From NCBI GenBank assembly GCA_905193725.1, contig CAJJPW010000041.1, positions 1-11,910 on the forward strand: a DNA stretch of 11,910 nucleotides, read 5' to 3'. A model generated the notes under the pieces. It worked only from the letters and a program-made list of their open reading frames with translations, searched no databases and was not told the origin of the DNA. Position numbers and translations under genes: made by a program. Positions within the stretch are counted from its first letter, which is position 1. Each line of letters starts with the position of its first letter. Of this stretch, positions 1 through 7,726 are shown piece by piece. The DNA is from an uncultured Eubacteriales bacterium. GTDB lineage: Bacteria > Bacillota > Clostridia > Christensenellales > Christensenellaceae.

Positions 1-346
1 ACTCCGTAAACGCCGCGGTGATAGCGTCCTGGTCGCGCCCTTTGAAAAACACATAGTATTTTGTCGGGTCGCTCTTGGAACGCTTGAGGGCAAAGTCCAC
101 CTTGAATTTTTTGGCAATGCGGGAAAAGCTGCCGATATTCTTGTCCGTAACCTCAATATTGCTCAGTCCCGCGTCCTTTTTGGATAGCTGCTTTAATGTC
201 TGCTTACCCTGCGGTGTGGTTGCCTTTTGCACCCCTTTTTTGGTCAGTTGCAGGTACTTTTTCATCATGCCCGCCAGCACACGTCCGGTCATCTTAGCTG
301 CCGTTGTGGATAAGACGAATAACCTCTGTTCCACTTCCTCCTGCAT
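1..346 (-). CDS. pcfB: PcfB family (DUF3801) conjugative-element protein, C-terminus cut by window edge
   Basis: I translated this from the minus strand. It begins MQEEVEQRLFVLSTTAAKMT and continues with LSNIEVTDKNIGSFSRIAKK and VDFALKRSKSDPTKYYVFFK, and it stays open to position 1. The N-terminal MQEEVEQR, the central NIEVTDKNIGSF and the YYVFFKGRDQDAITAAF stretch are what I recognise as the PcfB/DUF3801 family. That family is carried by Gram-positive conjugative plasmids and ICEs next to the VirD4-type coupling protein, and PcfB of pCF10 is an accessory protein of the relaxase/coupling complex. The ATG at 346 is preceded by a GGGGGTGA ribosome binding site that overlaps the stop codon of the upstream adhesin gene (6-bp gap), so the two are probably translationally linked. 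Only about 115 residues are visible; the coupling-protein gene would be expected beyond the left edge. Family call from memory of the motif. Confidence 0.8.
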   Translation of the reverse strand, partial: MQEEVEQRLFVLSTTAAKMTGRVLAGMMKKYLQLTKKGVQKATTPQGKQTLKQLSKKDAGLSNIEVTDKNIGSFSRIAKKFKVDFALKRSKSDPTKYYVFFKGRDQDAITAAFTE

Positions 347-352
347 CTGTTA

Positions 353-3300
353 TCACCCCCGCGGCTGTCGTTTTCCGGCCTTTTTCCAGACCAGCAGCAA
401 AGCAATCCCGCCGCTCATAAGGGCAAGGCCGAGCCACAACAGGGGATTGCCCGTATCGCCGGTTTTCGGCAGGTCAAAGCTCCGCAGGCTGTTGTGGAAC
501 ATCAGCTCCGCCGTTTCACCTGCCTTGATCTCCACCTCCTGGCTGTCCGGCAGTACATAGTTTTGGGTATTGTCCCCCGCTTCCTCGGAAACGGTGTATT
601 TACCCGGTCGCAGCGTTACGCCGATTCGTCCTTCGGCGTCGGTAGCATAGGTTTCGCAAAACGCATTACCCAACACATCCTCACCGGTTACGGTAAAACG
701 GAACCCTTCCTTTTTGCCATCGTCCGTTGTTTTGGTAATGACAAGGTTTCCAGTCTGTGCCCGGTTGGTAAAGCCTTGCCCCGCTTCATTTTCCACCACC
801 ACGATTTCGCCGTCTGTGGTAATGGCAAAGGGATAAACCACCTCGTCCCGCAGGAAATGTGCCGGGCTTTGCTTTTCTACCAGCAGATAGCGATGATACC
901 GCAGGCCGGTCATCTCATATATGCCCGCGTCTACCTCCTGCATCTCGCCCATGAGGGTGTCCCCCGCGTCCAATACGCCGTCGCCATTTTCGTCCCGGTA
1001 GATTTCAAACACCGCGCCGGAGAGCAGCGCATCGGGATAGTCCGCGTCGGTTTTTCGCACCTGTACAGTACCGGTGATATGGCGGTTTTCGATGTGTACC
1101 TGTGTTACCTGCCCATCTGCCACATTGTAAATATGATGGGCTTCCTCGCTTCCCACAAATCCCTCTGCGGGAGTGATTTCGCGGCATATAAAGTGCCCCT
1201 GTGGGATATGTTCAAAGACAAAGGAGCCGTCCTGCCCGGTTTTAACAGTCAAGATAGCGGTTTCTTCCGTAAATTCCTCCGTATCCTCGTCAAACAGGCC
1301 AATGAGCGCGCCTTTGACCGGCTGGCCGTCCTCATCCGTTTTGCTGCCCTCAATCTTGCCGCGCAGCAAGTCGTTTGCAATGGGCTGCCCGTCGTTTAAG
1401 CTGATATGGACAGTTGGGATGTCCTGCCCCTCGTAGGCAAAGGCAATGGGATAGGTCTGGTCGCTTACCAGGTAATGGCCGTCCGCCGCAATCTCCCTCG
1501 CATAAAAATTTCCAAAGGGGAGATCTGCCGCAAACGTGCCGCTGCCGTCCTCCTTGGGGCTGGCTGTCGCGATAAGGCCGTCCTTCGGGATGCGGCTGGC
1601 CGCCACAATCTCATCGGCGGCATACAAGCCAAACTGCACCGACAGAATTTCATCATTCATACCCAGGTGGAACGTCTCGTCCTGTTCCAGCGTCTTTGCA
1701 TATTCAATCCGCACCTTCTGCCGTTCGTTGTAAAAGGCCGCTGCGGTTTCTACCAGTTCGATTTCCTGTCCGCCATAGCGCAGTTCTACTTCCTGCGGCT
1801 CCGAATTGATGGTCATGCCATCCGGCGCTTGCCGTTCCACAATCTGATAGCGGCCTAAGTACAGGGGCTTGCTCCTGCCGCCATTTTCTCCGGTGGTTAC
1901 GGTGTCCACTACATCGCCCTTTTCGGCCTTTATATCGCCGCCCACGACAATATCCTCAGCGGCAATAACGTCATACACCGCACCCTCCAGCGGGCGGGCT
2001 TCGTACACCGGCAGATACAGGCCGTCGTTTTCCTGCACGCTCGTCAGCACTTCGCCGGTCTTTCCAATTTGGATGACGCCCTTTTGCGGCACATTGCTGC
2101 ATACTACCGTAACCGTATCCGTCTCGCCGGTTACGTCAAAGGACACCTGCTCTTTCGAGAGCACATATCCATAGGGGCTTTCCACCTCGACCAGCCGGTA
2201 ACCCGCACCGTAGTCCAATGGTTGAGGCAGCATCAGCCAGCCATCAGAAGTAGTGGTAAAGGTGGAAATGTCCACGGGTGCAGGGTAGTCCATGTGCTGC
2301 ACAAGCAGCGTACCGTCCGGTTTGTAGATCTGGAACGATGCTTCTGCCGGAATTAACTCGCCGGTTTCCGCGTCCCGTTTCTCTACCCGGATTTTGCTGG
2401 TAATGGTGGAGTTGTTCAGGATGAACGAATATGTTCTGTCCTGCTCGCTGATGGTTACGGTAAAATCCGGGACAAGCGCCTGCCCTTCCATGCCGGAGAG
2501 CTGGCGTACCCGATAGGTGCCATAGGGGAGCAGCGGCGTTTCGGCAAAGCCGTCGCTGTCTGTGGTGATGCGGGCGCGTTCTCCGTCCTTTGCCTGCTCG
2601 TAGCTGCCTGCCGACGCCAGGTACACCTCGAATACCGCGCCTTCCTCCGGCTGCTCGATCATCCCTTCATTCCCGCTGCCGCTTCCGGCTTCCTCCGGCG
2701 GCAAGTCCGCGTCCGGCGCGTCGATGTGTTTGACCAGCCGGATTTTTCCCTTGATGACCTGTTCCGTTACATGGTTCTTTGCGGTGTTGAGCTCTACCGT
2801 GTAATTGCCCGGCTCACCGCCCACCGGATAGACCGTTTCATCCAGCAGATACCCTTCGCTTGGGCTGATTTCCCGCAATGTCCACCCCTCTCCGCAGGGA
2901 TAATACCGGGTCGTAAAGTCTCCCGATGCGTCCGTGGTATAGCTGTCTGCCAATTCGCCGTTGTGATAGATTCCATACACCGCACCGGCGAGCGTGCCGT
3001 CCCCCTGGGCGCTGCCCGTTTCGCCATCCTGCTTGTGTACCTCTACCCGGAATTTTTTAAGCACATTGCTGAAATACAGGGTAGCCGTCTGCCCGCTCTC
3101 CACCGTAACGGTTTGCGAAGCAGGCTGCACATATTTGTCCGGCGTCTGCTCGGTTACGGTGTATTGCCCCGGCAAAAGCTGCCGGGCAATCTGGCCGTTG
3201 CTGCCGGTGGTAATCGTCTGATCCACACCGTTGCCGGTAATGCGGAACGATATGCCCGATACCTGCCCGTCCTCCGACGCCTTGACGATTTTTGCCGTTC

Positions 3301-4288
3301 CGTATGTCTCGGTTTTGATTTTCACGTCAAAGGTGATCGGGTCGCCCGCGCCCGTCATCATGGTCTGGTAAGTGGGATTGCCCCAGATGAGAATGGCGTC
3401 TCCCACCGGAACGTTGCGGCGATAGGTGATGGTAATGGGGTCTTGCAGCATTTTGGTGCTGGTGAAGGTATATGCGTTACCGTTTCTTGTTACCGTTACG
3501 CCCTCCGTACCGCTCACTGCCGCAAGCTCCGCGCCGCTGTTGTTGGCGTCCGTCAGCGTCAGGCTATATAGCTTGGTGGACGGATTGTATTTCAGTTCAT
3601 GCACGCTGCCGTTTGCAAAGCTGGGGACTGTTTCATGCTGAGCGATTTGCTCCAGCACCCAGCGATAGGCCAGCTCCGCCGGTCGGCCTGCAATCTGTCT
3701 GGCAAAAGTATCCGCCGCGATTGGCCCGTTGTTATGCAGGCTGCCCGCGTCACTGCGGAGCTGCTGCTGGTATTCCCAAATCACGAGCTGAGTGCCCAGC
3801 CAGAAGTCATCCTCCGTAATCCCGTCGATTGGCAATGACTTGCCGGGCGCATAGCCGTACAGCGCTGCGAGCTGGATACCCCGCCGTGCGGTTTCCGGCA
3901 GACGGTTAAAGTACCCGTTATCCGTACCGCTCTGCGATGTATAGCTCTGGTCGCGGATGTAGTCCACACCCGCCTCAATACAGTACACGCGGCGAAACTC
4001 GCCCGCTTCGTTCAGCATCCCATAGCTTTTGCGTGCCACGCCGCTGGAATGTTCCTCGTAGCTGGTGGTGCCATCCTCGTGATAGGTCATGGTAACGTAG
4101 TGCTGGGCAGTGTAGTATGATTTCCCGTCGTATCCCTCCAGGTAATCTCCAAAGGTTGACGTGGTTTGCTGTCCCACCGTACCGCTCCACGCCATGGCCG
4201 TGCCTGCTGGTACGACGCCGATTAGTGTGGCAAGGCATAAAAAAACGGCAAGCAGCCGTCGGCTCTTGCCTCTTAACAAGCGTTTCAT
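353..4288 (-). CDS. Sortase-anchored thioester adhesin with about nine CnaB/SpaA repeats (ICE surface protein)
   Basis: A 1311-residue secreted, wall-anchored protein. Residues 1-33 form a signal peptide (basic MKRLLRGKSRR, hydrophobic core, AMA cleavage site). Residues ~34-215 look like a thioester domain: Cys103 in YCIEAG and Gln167 in GTQLVIWE are the expected Cys-Gln pair, which in this family can bind host or cell-surface amines covalently. About nine prealbumin-like CnaB/SpaA units follow (~331-409, 414-509, 515-625, 631-732, 737-855, 859-966, 977-1068, 1073-1176, 1180-1268). Each tends to open with a strand carrying Lys (VEK, VRK, ITK) and has a later Tyr-x-x-x-Glu strand, which fits isopeptide cross-linking. 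The C-terminus has LPKTG (1273-1277), a membrane segment and a basic tail, a sortase signal. I chose ATG 4288 because AAGGAGG lies 11 nt upstream; ATG 4309, seven codons earlier, has no such site. It lies between the replication gene and pcfB, so a role in mating-pair or host attachment is inferred. Confidence 0.88.
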   Translation of the reverse strand: MKRLLRGKSRRLLAVFLCLATLIGVVPAGTAMAWSGTVGQQTTSTFGDYLEGYDGKSYYTAQHYVTMTYHEDGTTSYEEHSSGVARKSYGMLNEAGEFRRVYCIEAGVDYIRDQSYTSQSGTDNGYFNRLPETARRGIQLAALYGYAPGKSLPIDGITEDDFWLGTQLVIWEYQQQLRSDAGSLHNNGPIAADTFARQIAGRPAELAYRWVLEQIAQHETVPSFANGSVHELKYNPSTKLYSLTLTDANNSGAELAAVSGTEGVTVTRNGNAYTFTSTKMLQDPITITYRRNVPVGDAILIWGNPTYQTMMTGAGDPITFDVKIKTETYGTAKIVKASEDGQVSGISFRITGNGVDQTITTGSNGQIARQLLPGQYTVTEQTPDKYVQPASQTVTVESGQTATLYFSNVLKKFRVEVHKQDGETGSAQGDGTLAGAVYGIYHNGELADSYTTDASGDFTTRYYPCGEGWTLREISPSEGYLLDETVYPVGGEPGNYTVELNTAKNHVTEQVIKGKIRLVKHIDAPDADLPPEEAGSGSGNEGMIEQPEEGAVFEVYLASAGSYEQAKDGERARITTDSDGFAETPLLPYGTYRVRQLSGMEGQALVPDFTVTISEQDRTYSFILNNSTITSKIRVEKRDAETGELIPAEASFQIYKPDGTLLVQHMDYPAPVDISTFTTTSDGWLMLPQPLDYGAGYRLVEVESPYGYVLSKEQVSFDVTGETDTVTVVCSNVPQKGVIQIGKTGEVLTSVQENDGLYLPVYEARPLEGAVYDVIAAEDIVVGGDIKAEKGDVVDTVTTGENGGRSKPLYLGRYQIVERQAPDGMTINSEPQEVELRYGGQEIELVETAAAFYNERQKVRIEYAKTLEQDETFHLGMNDEILSVQFGLYAADEIVAASRIPKDGLIATASPKEDGSGTFAADLPFGNFYAREIAADGHYLVSDQTYPIAFAYEGQDIPTVHISLNDGQPIANDLLRGKIEGSKTDEDGQPVKGALIGLFDEDTEEFTEETAILTVKTGQDGSFVFEHIPQGHFICREITPAEGFVGSEEAHHIYNVADGQVTQVHIENRHITGTVQVRKTDADYPDALLSGAVFEIYRDENGDGVLDAGDTLMGEMQEVDAGIYEMTGLRYHRYLLVEKQSPAHFLRDEVVYPFAITTDGEIVVVENEAGQGFTNRAQTGNLVITKTTDDGKKEGFRFTVTGEDVLGNAFCETYATDAEGRIGVTLRPGKYTVSEEAGDNTQNYVLPDSQEVEIKAGETAELMFHNSLRSFDLPKTGDTGNPLLWLGLALMSGGIALLLVWKKAGKRQPRG

Positions 4289-4321
4289 ATTCTGTTTTTC
4301 CTCCTTCATGGTATTTCGGCG

Positions 4322-5221
4322 TTAAACGCCGTACAGGTCATGCTGCACCTCCGATTTGTAATATTGGTCGATGGTGGTGGGAGCGTTGTATAACGAGGTC
4401 AGAAGATAGCTGCGGATGTTATGGATTTTTCCGGTGTGATTATCCAGACAATTCAGCACATACTCCAGGTGAAATTGATTCAGCTTCAGCAGTCTGCTTT
4501 TGACCACTTCCCCCACATAGTCCTGTCCGCCGATGCGGATGGTTTTGCGTGGGGAGCATACCGTCTCCACCATCAGTTCCAGTATCCCTTCCATCCGTTC
4601 TTCTCCATAGGTCTGGCACAACGCCTCGTACTCAATGTTATCCTTGATAATGTCCCGGTACACCTCAATGGCTGCCATGACGCTCTCGTCTGAACCAGGG
4701 AGAGTCTTTTTGATTGATGGATGGATACTTGATTCCTCCGTGATTTCTTTTTCTTTATTTTTTCTTTTTTTATTTATTTGCGTTGGATTTCCCGTATTCG
4801 GTTCCTCCGTATCCGGCTTATCCGTATTCGGGAAACCCGTATTCGGAAAATCCAAACACGGTGTTTCTGCCGCGTTGGGATTTTCCAAACGCGGTGCATC
4901 CTCTCCCTTCTGCTCCTTCTTTGCCTGCGGTTGTTCATAGATGGTGTACTCGATCTTGTTCATCTTTCCCGTTACCGGGTCGCGGCTCTGCTGCCGCACA
5001 ATGTACCCTTCCGCTTCCAACTCCAGTACCGCCGTGCGGATGGCGTCGATGCTCTCCTTGTTGATATATGCCAACCCTCGCAGGGTATAGTCCCAATCCT
5101 CCGGCAGCGACAGCATCTGCGATAGCAAGCCTTTGGCTTTCAATGTCAATTTCCTGTTCTGCAAATGATGATTGCTCATCACCGTGTACCCGCGGTTTCG
5201 TTCTACACGGAATACCGCCAT
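4322..5221 (-). CDS. Replication initiator-like wHTH protein with DUF6017-type C-terminus
   Basis: A 299-residue protein. Residues 1 to ~100 (MAVFRVERNRGYTVMSNHHL, then SLPEDWDYTLRGLAYINKES) look like the winged-helix DNA-binding domain of phage and ICE replisome organisers. A low-complexity linker (~110-175) holds FPNTG-like pentapeptide repeats and a Lys-rich stretch. The C-terminal ~125 residues (IEYEALCQTYGEERMEGILE, ELMVETVCSPRKTIRIGG, EVVKSRLLKLNQFHLEYVL, SYLLTSLYNAPTTID) match what I know as DUF6017. This architecture is common in Clostridia ICEs and is thought to initiate replication of the excised element; that role is inferred here. ATG 5221 is preceded by GGGAGGG at 6 nt; an earlier in-frame ATG (5239) lies just upstream of that site, and 5302 has no visible support. 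It is the first gene of a likely operon with the adhesin and pcfB. A terminator-like hairpin precedes it. Confidence 0.78.
   Translation of the reverse strand: MAVFRVERNRGYTVMSNHHLQNRKLTLKAKGLLSQMLSLPEDWDYTLRGLAYINKESIDAIRTAVLELEAEGYIVRQQSRDPVTGKMNKIEYTIYEQPQAKKEQKGEDAPRLENPNAAETPCLDFPNTGFPNTDKPDTEEPNTGNPTQINKKRKNKEKEITEESSIHPSIKKTLPGSDESVMAAIEVYRDIIKDNIEYEALCQTYGEERMEGILELMVETVCSPRKTIRIGGQDYVGEVVKSRLLKLNQFHLEYVLNCLDNHTGKIHNIRSYLLTSLYNAPTTIDQYYKSEVQHDLYGV
4741..4780. other. AT-rich polypyrimidine tract beside the tandem repeats (possible DNA unwinding element)
   Basis: Thirty-five of these 40 bases are A or T, and the plus strand is almost all pyrimidine, in a gene that is otherwise GC-rich. 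It encodes the Lys-rich linker (INKKRKNKEKEI). Its position directly next to the 15-bp repeats resembles the layout of a replication origin, but the Lys-rich peptide alone could also explain it. Confidence 0.35.
4785..4861. repeat. 15-bp tandem repeats inside the replication gene (possible iterons)
   Basis: On the plus strand the decamer ccgtattcgg (once ccgtatccgg) occurs at 4792, 4807, 4822 and 4837, exactly 15 bp apart. A degenerate fifth copy, ccaaacacgg, is at 4852. On the coding strand they give pentapeptide units FPNTG, FPNTD, KPDTE and EPNTG in the linker of the initiator protein. Spacing is exact; function as initiator binding sites is inferred. Confidence 0.75.
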
Positions 5222-5333
5222 GTTGTTCCCTCCCTTCATATAGCTTTTGGCGCTTCTTTTTTCTGTTTGCGGGCAGCAAAAAAGGGACGCCGCTTTCTTC
5301 ACGACGTCCCTTCCGGCAAGTCCATCTTGCCAT
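4935..5333 (-). CDS. Possible translated leader ORF crossing the attenuator hairpin
   Basis: An ORF starting at ATG 5333 (MARWTCRKGRREESG...) has a good AGAGGAA site 7 nt upstream. It reads through the terminator-like hairpin and then out of frame into the replication gene until 4935 (132 residues). Only the first ~37 codons lie outside another gene, and these are rich in Arg and Lys. I do not recognise the product. It may be a leader whose translation melts the hairpin, or the ribosome site may be chance. Beyond 5221 the reading frame is probably only a shadow of the initiator gene. Confidence 0.25.
   Translation of the reverse strand: MARWTCRKGRREESGVPFLLPANRKKKRQKLYEGREQHGGIPCRTKPRVHGDEQSSFAEQEIDIESQRLAIADAVAAGGLGLYPARVGIYQQGEHRRHPHGGTGVGSGRVHCAAAEPRPGNGKDEQDRVHHL
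5276..5312 (-). terminator. Intrinsic terminator or attenuator hairpin in the leader of the replication gene
   Basis: On the minus strand the arm AAGGGACGTCG pairs with CGGCGTCCCTT (11 bp with one G-U wobble, 9-nt loop) and runs straight into a six-U tract. In the plus-strand RNA the wobble would be a C-A mismatch and no U tract follows, so the minus orientation is favoured. It lies ~55 nt before the initiator start, so it either ends an upstream transcript or attenuates this operon. Confidence 0.8.
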
Positions 5334-5655
5334 GTGAGACTTCCTCTTTGTCCCGCTTCTTTGCATTTTATGGGCTTTTTCGCGTATCAAGACTCGTTTC
5401 CCGGTAGTAATTTCGTGGTATCACGTTTCCCATTTCCATGCTTTTTGCGGGAAATTGCCCTATTTTACCGGCTTCTCCGCCTTTTCATTGATTTTTCAAT
5501 AAAAAACTACAAATAGCTCCAAGAGAAGAGCGGAAAGACGAGCTAGCTAAGGACAAATTTTGCGAGAGAGCGGAGGAAAATGATACAACTTTGATAAAAT
5601 TATGATGTAAACTAGAGGCGTTTATAAAGTTGGATTCTCAAGAAAGGCGTAGCAG
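5334..5655. other. Intergenic region between two divergent blocks (ICE side and two-component side)
   Basis: No convincing gene lies here. Base composition falls from GC-rich to AT-rich across it and coding switches from minus to plus strand, so an ICE end or an insertion junction could lie inside. Visible small elements are a 14-nt dyad (attgatttttcaat, 5487-5500), the palindrome agctagct near 5541-5548, and an 8-bp direct repeat agagcgga at 5527 and 5567. I found no clear attachment-site pair because only one end of the element is in view. Confidence 0.4.
5601..5606 (+). promoter_or_regulatory. Candidate -10 element for the response-regulator operon
   Basis: TATGAT lies 50 bp before the response-regulator start. 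No good -35 hexamer is found 16-18 bp upstream, which would fit an activator-dependent promoter or chance. The upstream direct repeat agagcgga (5527 and 5567) could be a regulator site, but it is short. Confidence 0.25.
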
Positions 5656-6309
5656 ATGATAAGGGTGTTAATTGTAGAAGATGAAGTGGCAATCTCCGAC
5701 CTGATCGACATGAGTCTGAGTGAAAAGGGATATCGATGTCAGCAGGCGTTTGATGGAGAGCAGGCAGCAGATATGATCGAGCAGAACCGCTATGATCTGA
5801 TTTTGCTGGATGTGATGCTGCCCAAGGTCAACGGGTATGAGCTGATGGAGTATATTCGGCCGCTGGAGATCCCTGTAATCTTTATTACGGCCAAATGCAC
5901 TGTCTCAGACAAAGTCAAGGGCTTAAAGTTGGGAGCCGACGATTATTTGGTAAAACCCTTTGAGATTGTGGAGTTACTGGCTCGGGTTGAAGCAGTGCTG
6001 CGTCGCTATAATAAGACGGAGAATAAAATCGTGCTGGGGGATGTAGTAGTGGATACCCAGTCTCGGACAGTAAAGAAAAATGGGAAGAACATTGAGCTCA
6101 CCATGAAGGAGTACCAATTGCTGTTGCTCTTTGCTCAAAATAGGCACATTGCCCTGTTTCGGGAGACGATCTTTGAAAAGGTGTGGGAGAGTGACTACAT
6201 GGGAGACACTCGCACTGTGGATTTACATGTGCAGCGGCTGAGAAAAAAGCTGGGCTGGGAAAAGGAAATTAAGGCGATCTACAAAGTAGGTTACCGCTTG
6301 GAAATTTGA
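5656..6309 (+). CDS. OmpR/VanR-family response regulator
   Basis: A 217-residue DNA-binding response regulator. The receiver domain covers residues 1-115: acidic pocket Glu8-Asp9, phosphoacceptor Asp52 in LLDVMLPKVNG, Thr78 in IFITAK and Lys100 in LVKPF, all intact. The C-terminal winged helix (~122-217) shows the usual TRTVDLHVQRLRKKLG recognition region and the final YKVGYRLEI hairpin. ATG 5656 has an AAAGG site. The kinase gene begins one base after its stop codon, so the two are a cognate pair. Length and motifs are typical of the OmpR/PhoB class. The VanY-like peptidase downstream suggests that its signal or target concerns the cell wall, but the sequence alone does not show that it is a true VanR. 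Confidence 0.93.
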   Translation: MIRVLIVEDEVAISDLIDMSLSEKGYRCQQAFDGEQAADMIEQNRYDLILLDVMLPKVNGYELMEYIRPLEIPVIFITAKCTVSDKVKGLKLGADDYLVKPFEIVELLARVEAVLRRYNKTENKIVLGDVVVDTQSRTVKKNGKNIELTMKEYQLLLLFAQNRHIALFRETIFEKVWESDYMGDTRTVDLHVQRLRKKLGWEKEIKAIYKVGYRLEI

Positions 6310-6310
6310 C

Positions 6311-7726
6311 ATGAAATTTTCTTGGAAAGTGTTTTTTTGTACGATTGTAATGATTGCCCTGGCGTTTAGCGTGGGGGGGTATCTATTAGTACAGGTGGGA
6401 TTCCAGAACTCTTTGGAACGAGAGGTGAGTCATGGGCTGGAGGAAAACCTGATGAGCCAGTTTGCCTTTGAGACGGCGGTAGTCAACATTCCCACTTCAG
6501 ATCAGGGGATAACGGATGACATGATCACTCAGATTGGGGAGAAGATGGGATCTGGGCAGCGGGAGCTTCGCATCAGCGACAGCACGAAAAAAACACTGTA
6601 TGATAACTTATCGGTTAAATTGGATAACCATATTTTAGAGAGCGTAGAGAATAGCCAACGGTGCTATCAAATCGTCGAGGATAAAGGCCGATACTATTTG
6701 CAAGTGGCCTGCCAATTTCAAACTCAGGATAGAAATTTGTATCTGGAAAGTGTGCGCAATATCTCTGTCCTATTCAGCCAACGGGATGAGCAATTTCAAA
6801 CGTATCAAAAGCTAATAATTGTGATTTTATTGGCTAGCGCAGTGGTGATGGTAGGGCTCTCCCTTTGGCTCACCCGCCCCATTCGCAGCCTTTCGGTGGC
6901 TACTCGTCGCATTGCCAGAGGCGCGTATGGCAAGCGGGTAAAGGTGCGGGGCAACGACGAAATTGCCGAATTTACCAAGAACTTTAACGCCATGGCAGAC
7001 GTGTTGGAGGAAAAAATCCATGCCCTCGAGCAAGTAGCGCAGCAAAAGGAGGAATTTATTGGCAACTTTGCCCACGAACTCAAGACGCCCTTAACGGCCA
7101 TTATTGGATATGCGGACATGCTCCGATCGCAAGAACTGGAGAAAGACCGGGCATTTCGAGCGGCCAACTACATCTTTCAAGAGGGGCGCAGATTGGAATC
7201 ACTGTCCCTCAAACTTTTGGATCTGGCCATTACTCGTCAAGCCAAATTCGACAAGAAAAAGGTAGATACTGCGCAGCTGGCACAGGACATTGCTGGGGTG
7301 GTTACGCCCATGATGGAGCAGTGCCAGATTGAATTGGTAAGCGATGTGGAAAGGGCAACCATCTTTGTGGAGCCAGACTTGATCAAATCCCTCCTCATCA
7401 ATCTGTTAGACAATGGAAGAAAGGCCTCTGCTCCTGGCAAAAGAGTTTGGCTGAAGGGCAGAAAAATAGAGGACGGATATCTATTTGAAGTAAAAGACGA
7501 AGGGAGAGGCATTCCCAAGGAAGAGCTTTCCAAGATCACAGAGGCATTTTATATGGTGGATAAGTCAAGAGCAAGGGCGCAGCACGGCGCGGGAATTGGC
7601 CTTGCGCTATGCGAGGAAATCGCAAAGCTCCACCAGACCAGGCTGCACTTTCAAAGCCAAGAGGGAGTGGGCACTAAGGTGAGCTTTATCGTATCAATTC
7701 GGGAAAAGAGGCAGGGAGGACAATGA
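6311..7726 (+). CDS. HAMP-domain sensor histidine kinase
   Basis: A 471-residue membrane sensor kinase. TM1 is at ~7-29, followed by an extracytoplasmic sensor region of ~135 residues that I do not recognise, then TM2 at ~167-187 and a HAMP linker at ~188-240. HisKA has the phosphoacceptor His255 in NFAHELKTPLTAIIGYADML. The HATPase domain has the N box (INLLDNGRKAS, Asn364/Asn368), G1 box DEGRG (396-400) and G2 box GAGIGLAL (426-433). All catalytic motifs are present, so it should phosphorylate the response regulator encoded one base upstream. Its stop codon overlaps the next start (ATGA at 7723-7726), which points to translational coupling with the membrane protein. The stimulus is unknown; a cell-envelope signal is a reasonable inference from the M15 peptidase nearby. 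Confidence 0.93.
   Translation: MKFSWKVFFCTIVMIALAFSVGGYLLVQVGFQNSLEREVSHGLEENLMSQFAFETAVVNIPTSDQGITDDMITQIGEKMGSGQRELRISDSTKKTLYDNLSVKLDNHILESVENSQRCYQIVEDKGRYYLQVACQFQTQDRNLYLESVRNISVLFSQRDEQFQTYQKLIIVILLASAVVMVGLSLWLTRPIRSLSVATRRIARGAYGKRVKVRGNDEIAEFTKNFNAMADVLEEKIHALEQVAQQKEEFIGNFAHELKTPLTAIIGYADMLRSQELEKDRAFRAANYIFQEGRRLESLSLKLLDLAITRQAKFDKKKVDTAQLAQDIAGVVTPMMEQCQIELVSDVERATIFVEPDLIKSLLINLLDNGRKASAPGKRVWLKGRKIEDGYLFEVKDEGRGIPKEELSKITEAFYMVDKSRARAQHGAGIGLALCEEIAKLHQTRLHFQSQEGVGTKVSFIVSIREKRQGGQ

Noticed and set aside
494..3571. Long plus-strand open frames opposite the adhesin gene
   Set aside because: They lack ribosome sites and recognisable domains and follow from the GC-rich codon pattern of the adhesin on the minus strand, whose signal peptide, repeats and LPKTG anchor are clear.
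5527..5574. Direct repeat agagcgga 40 bp apart as a response-regulator binding site
   Set aside because: Only 8 bp and in a purine-rich stretch where such matches are expected by chance; kept only as a note.
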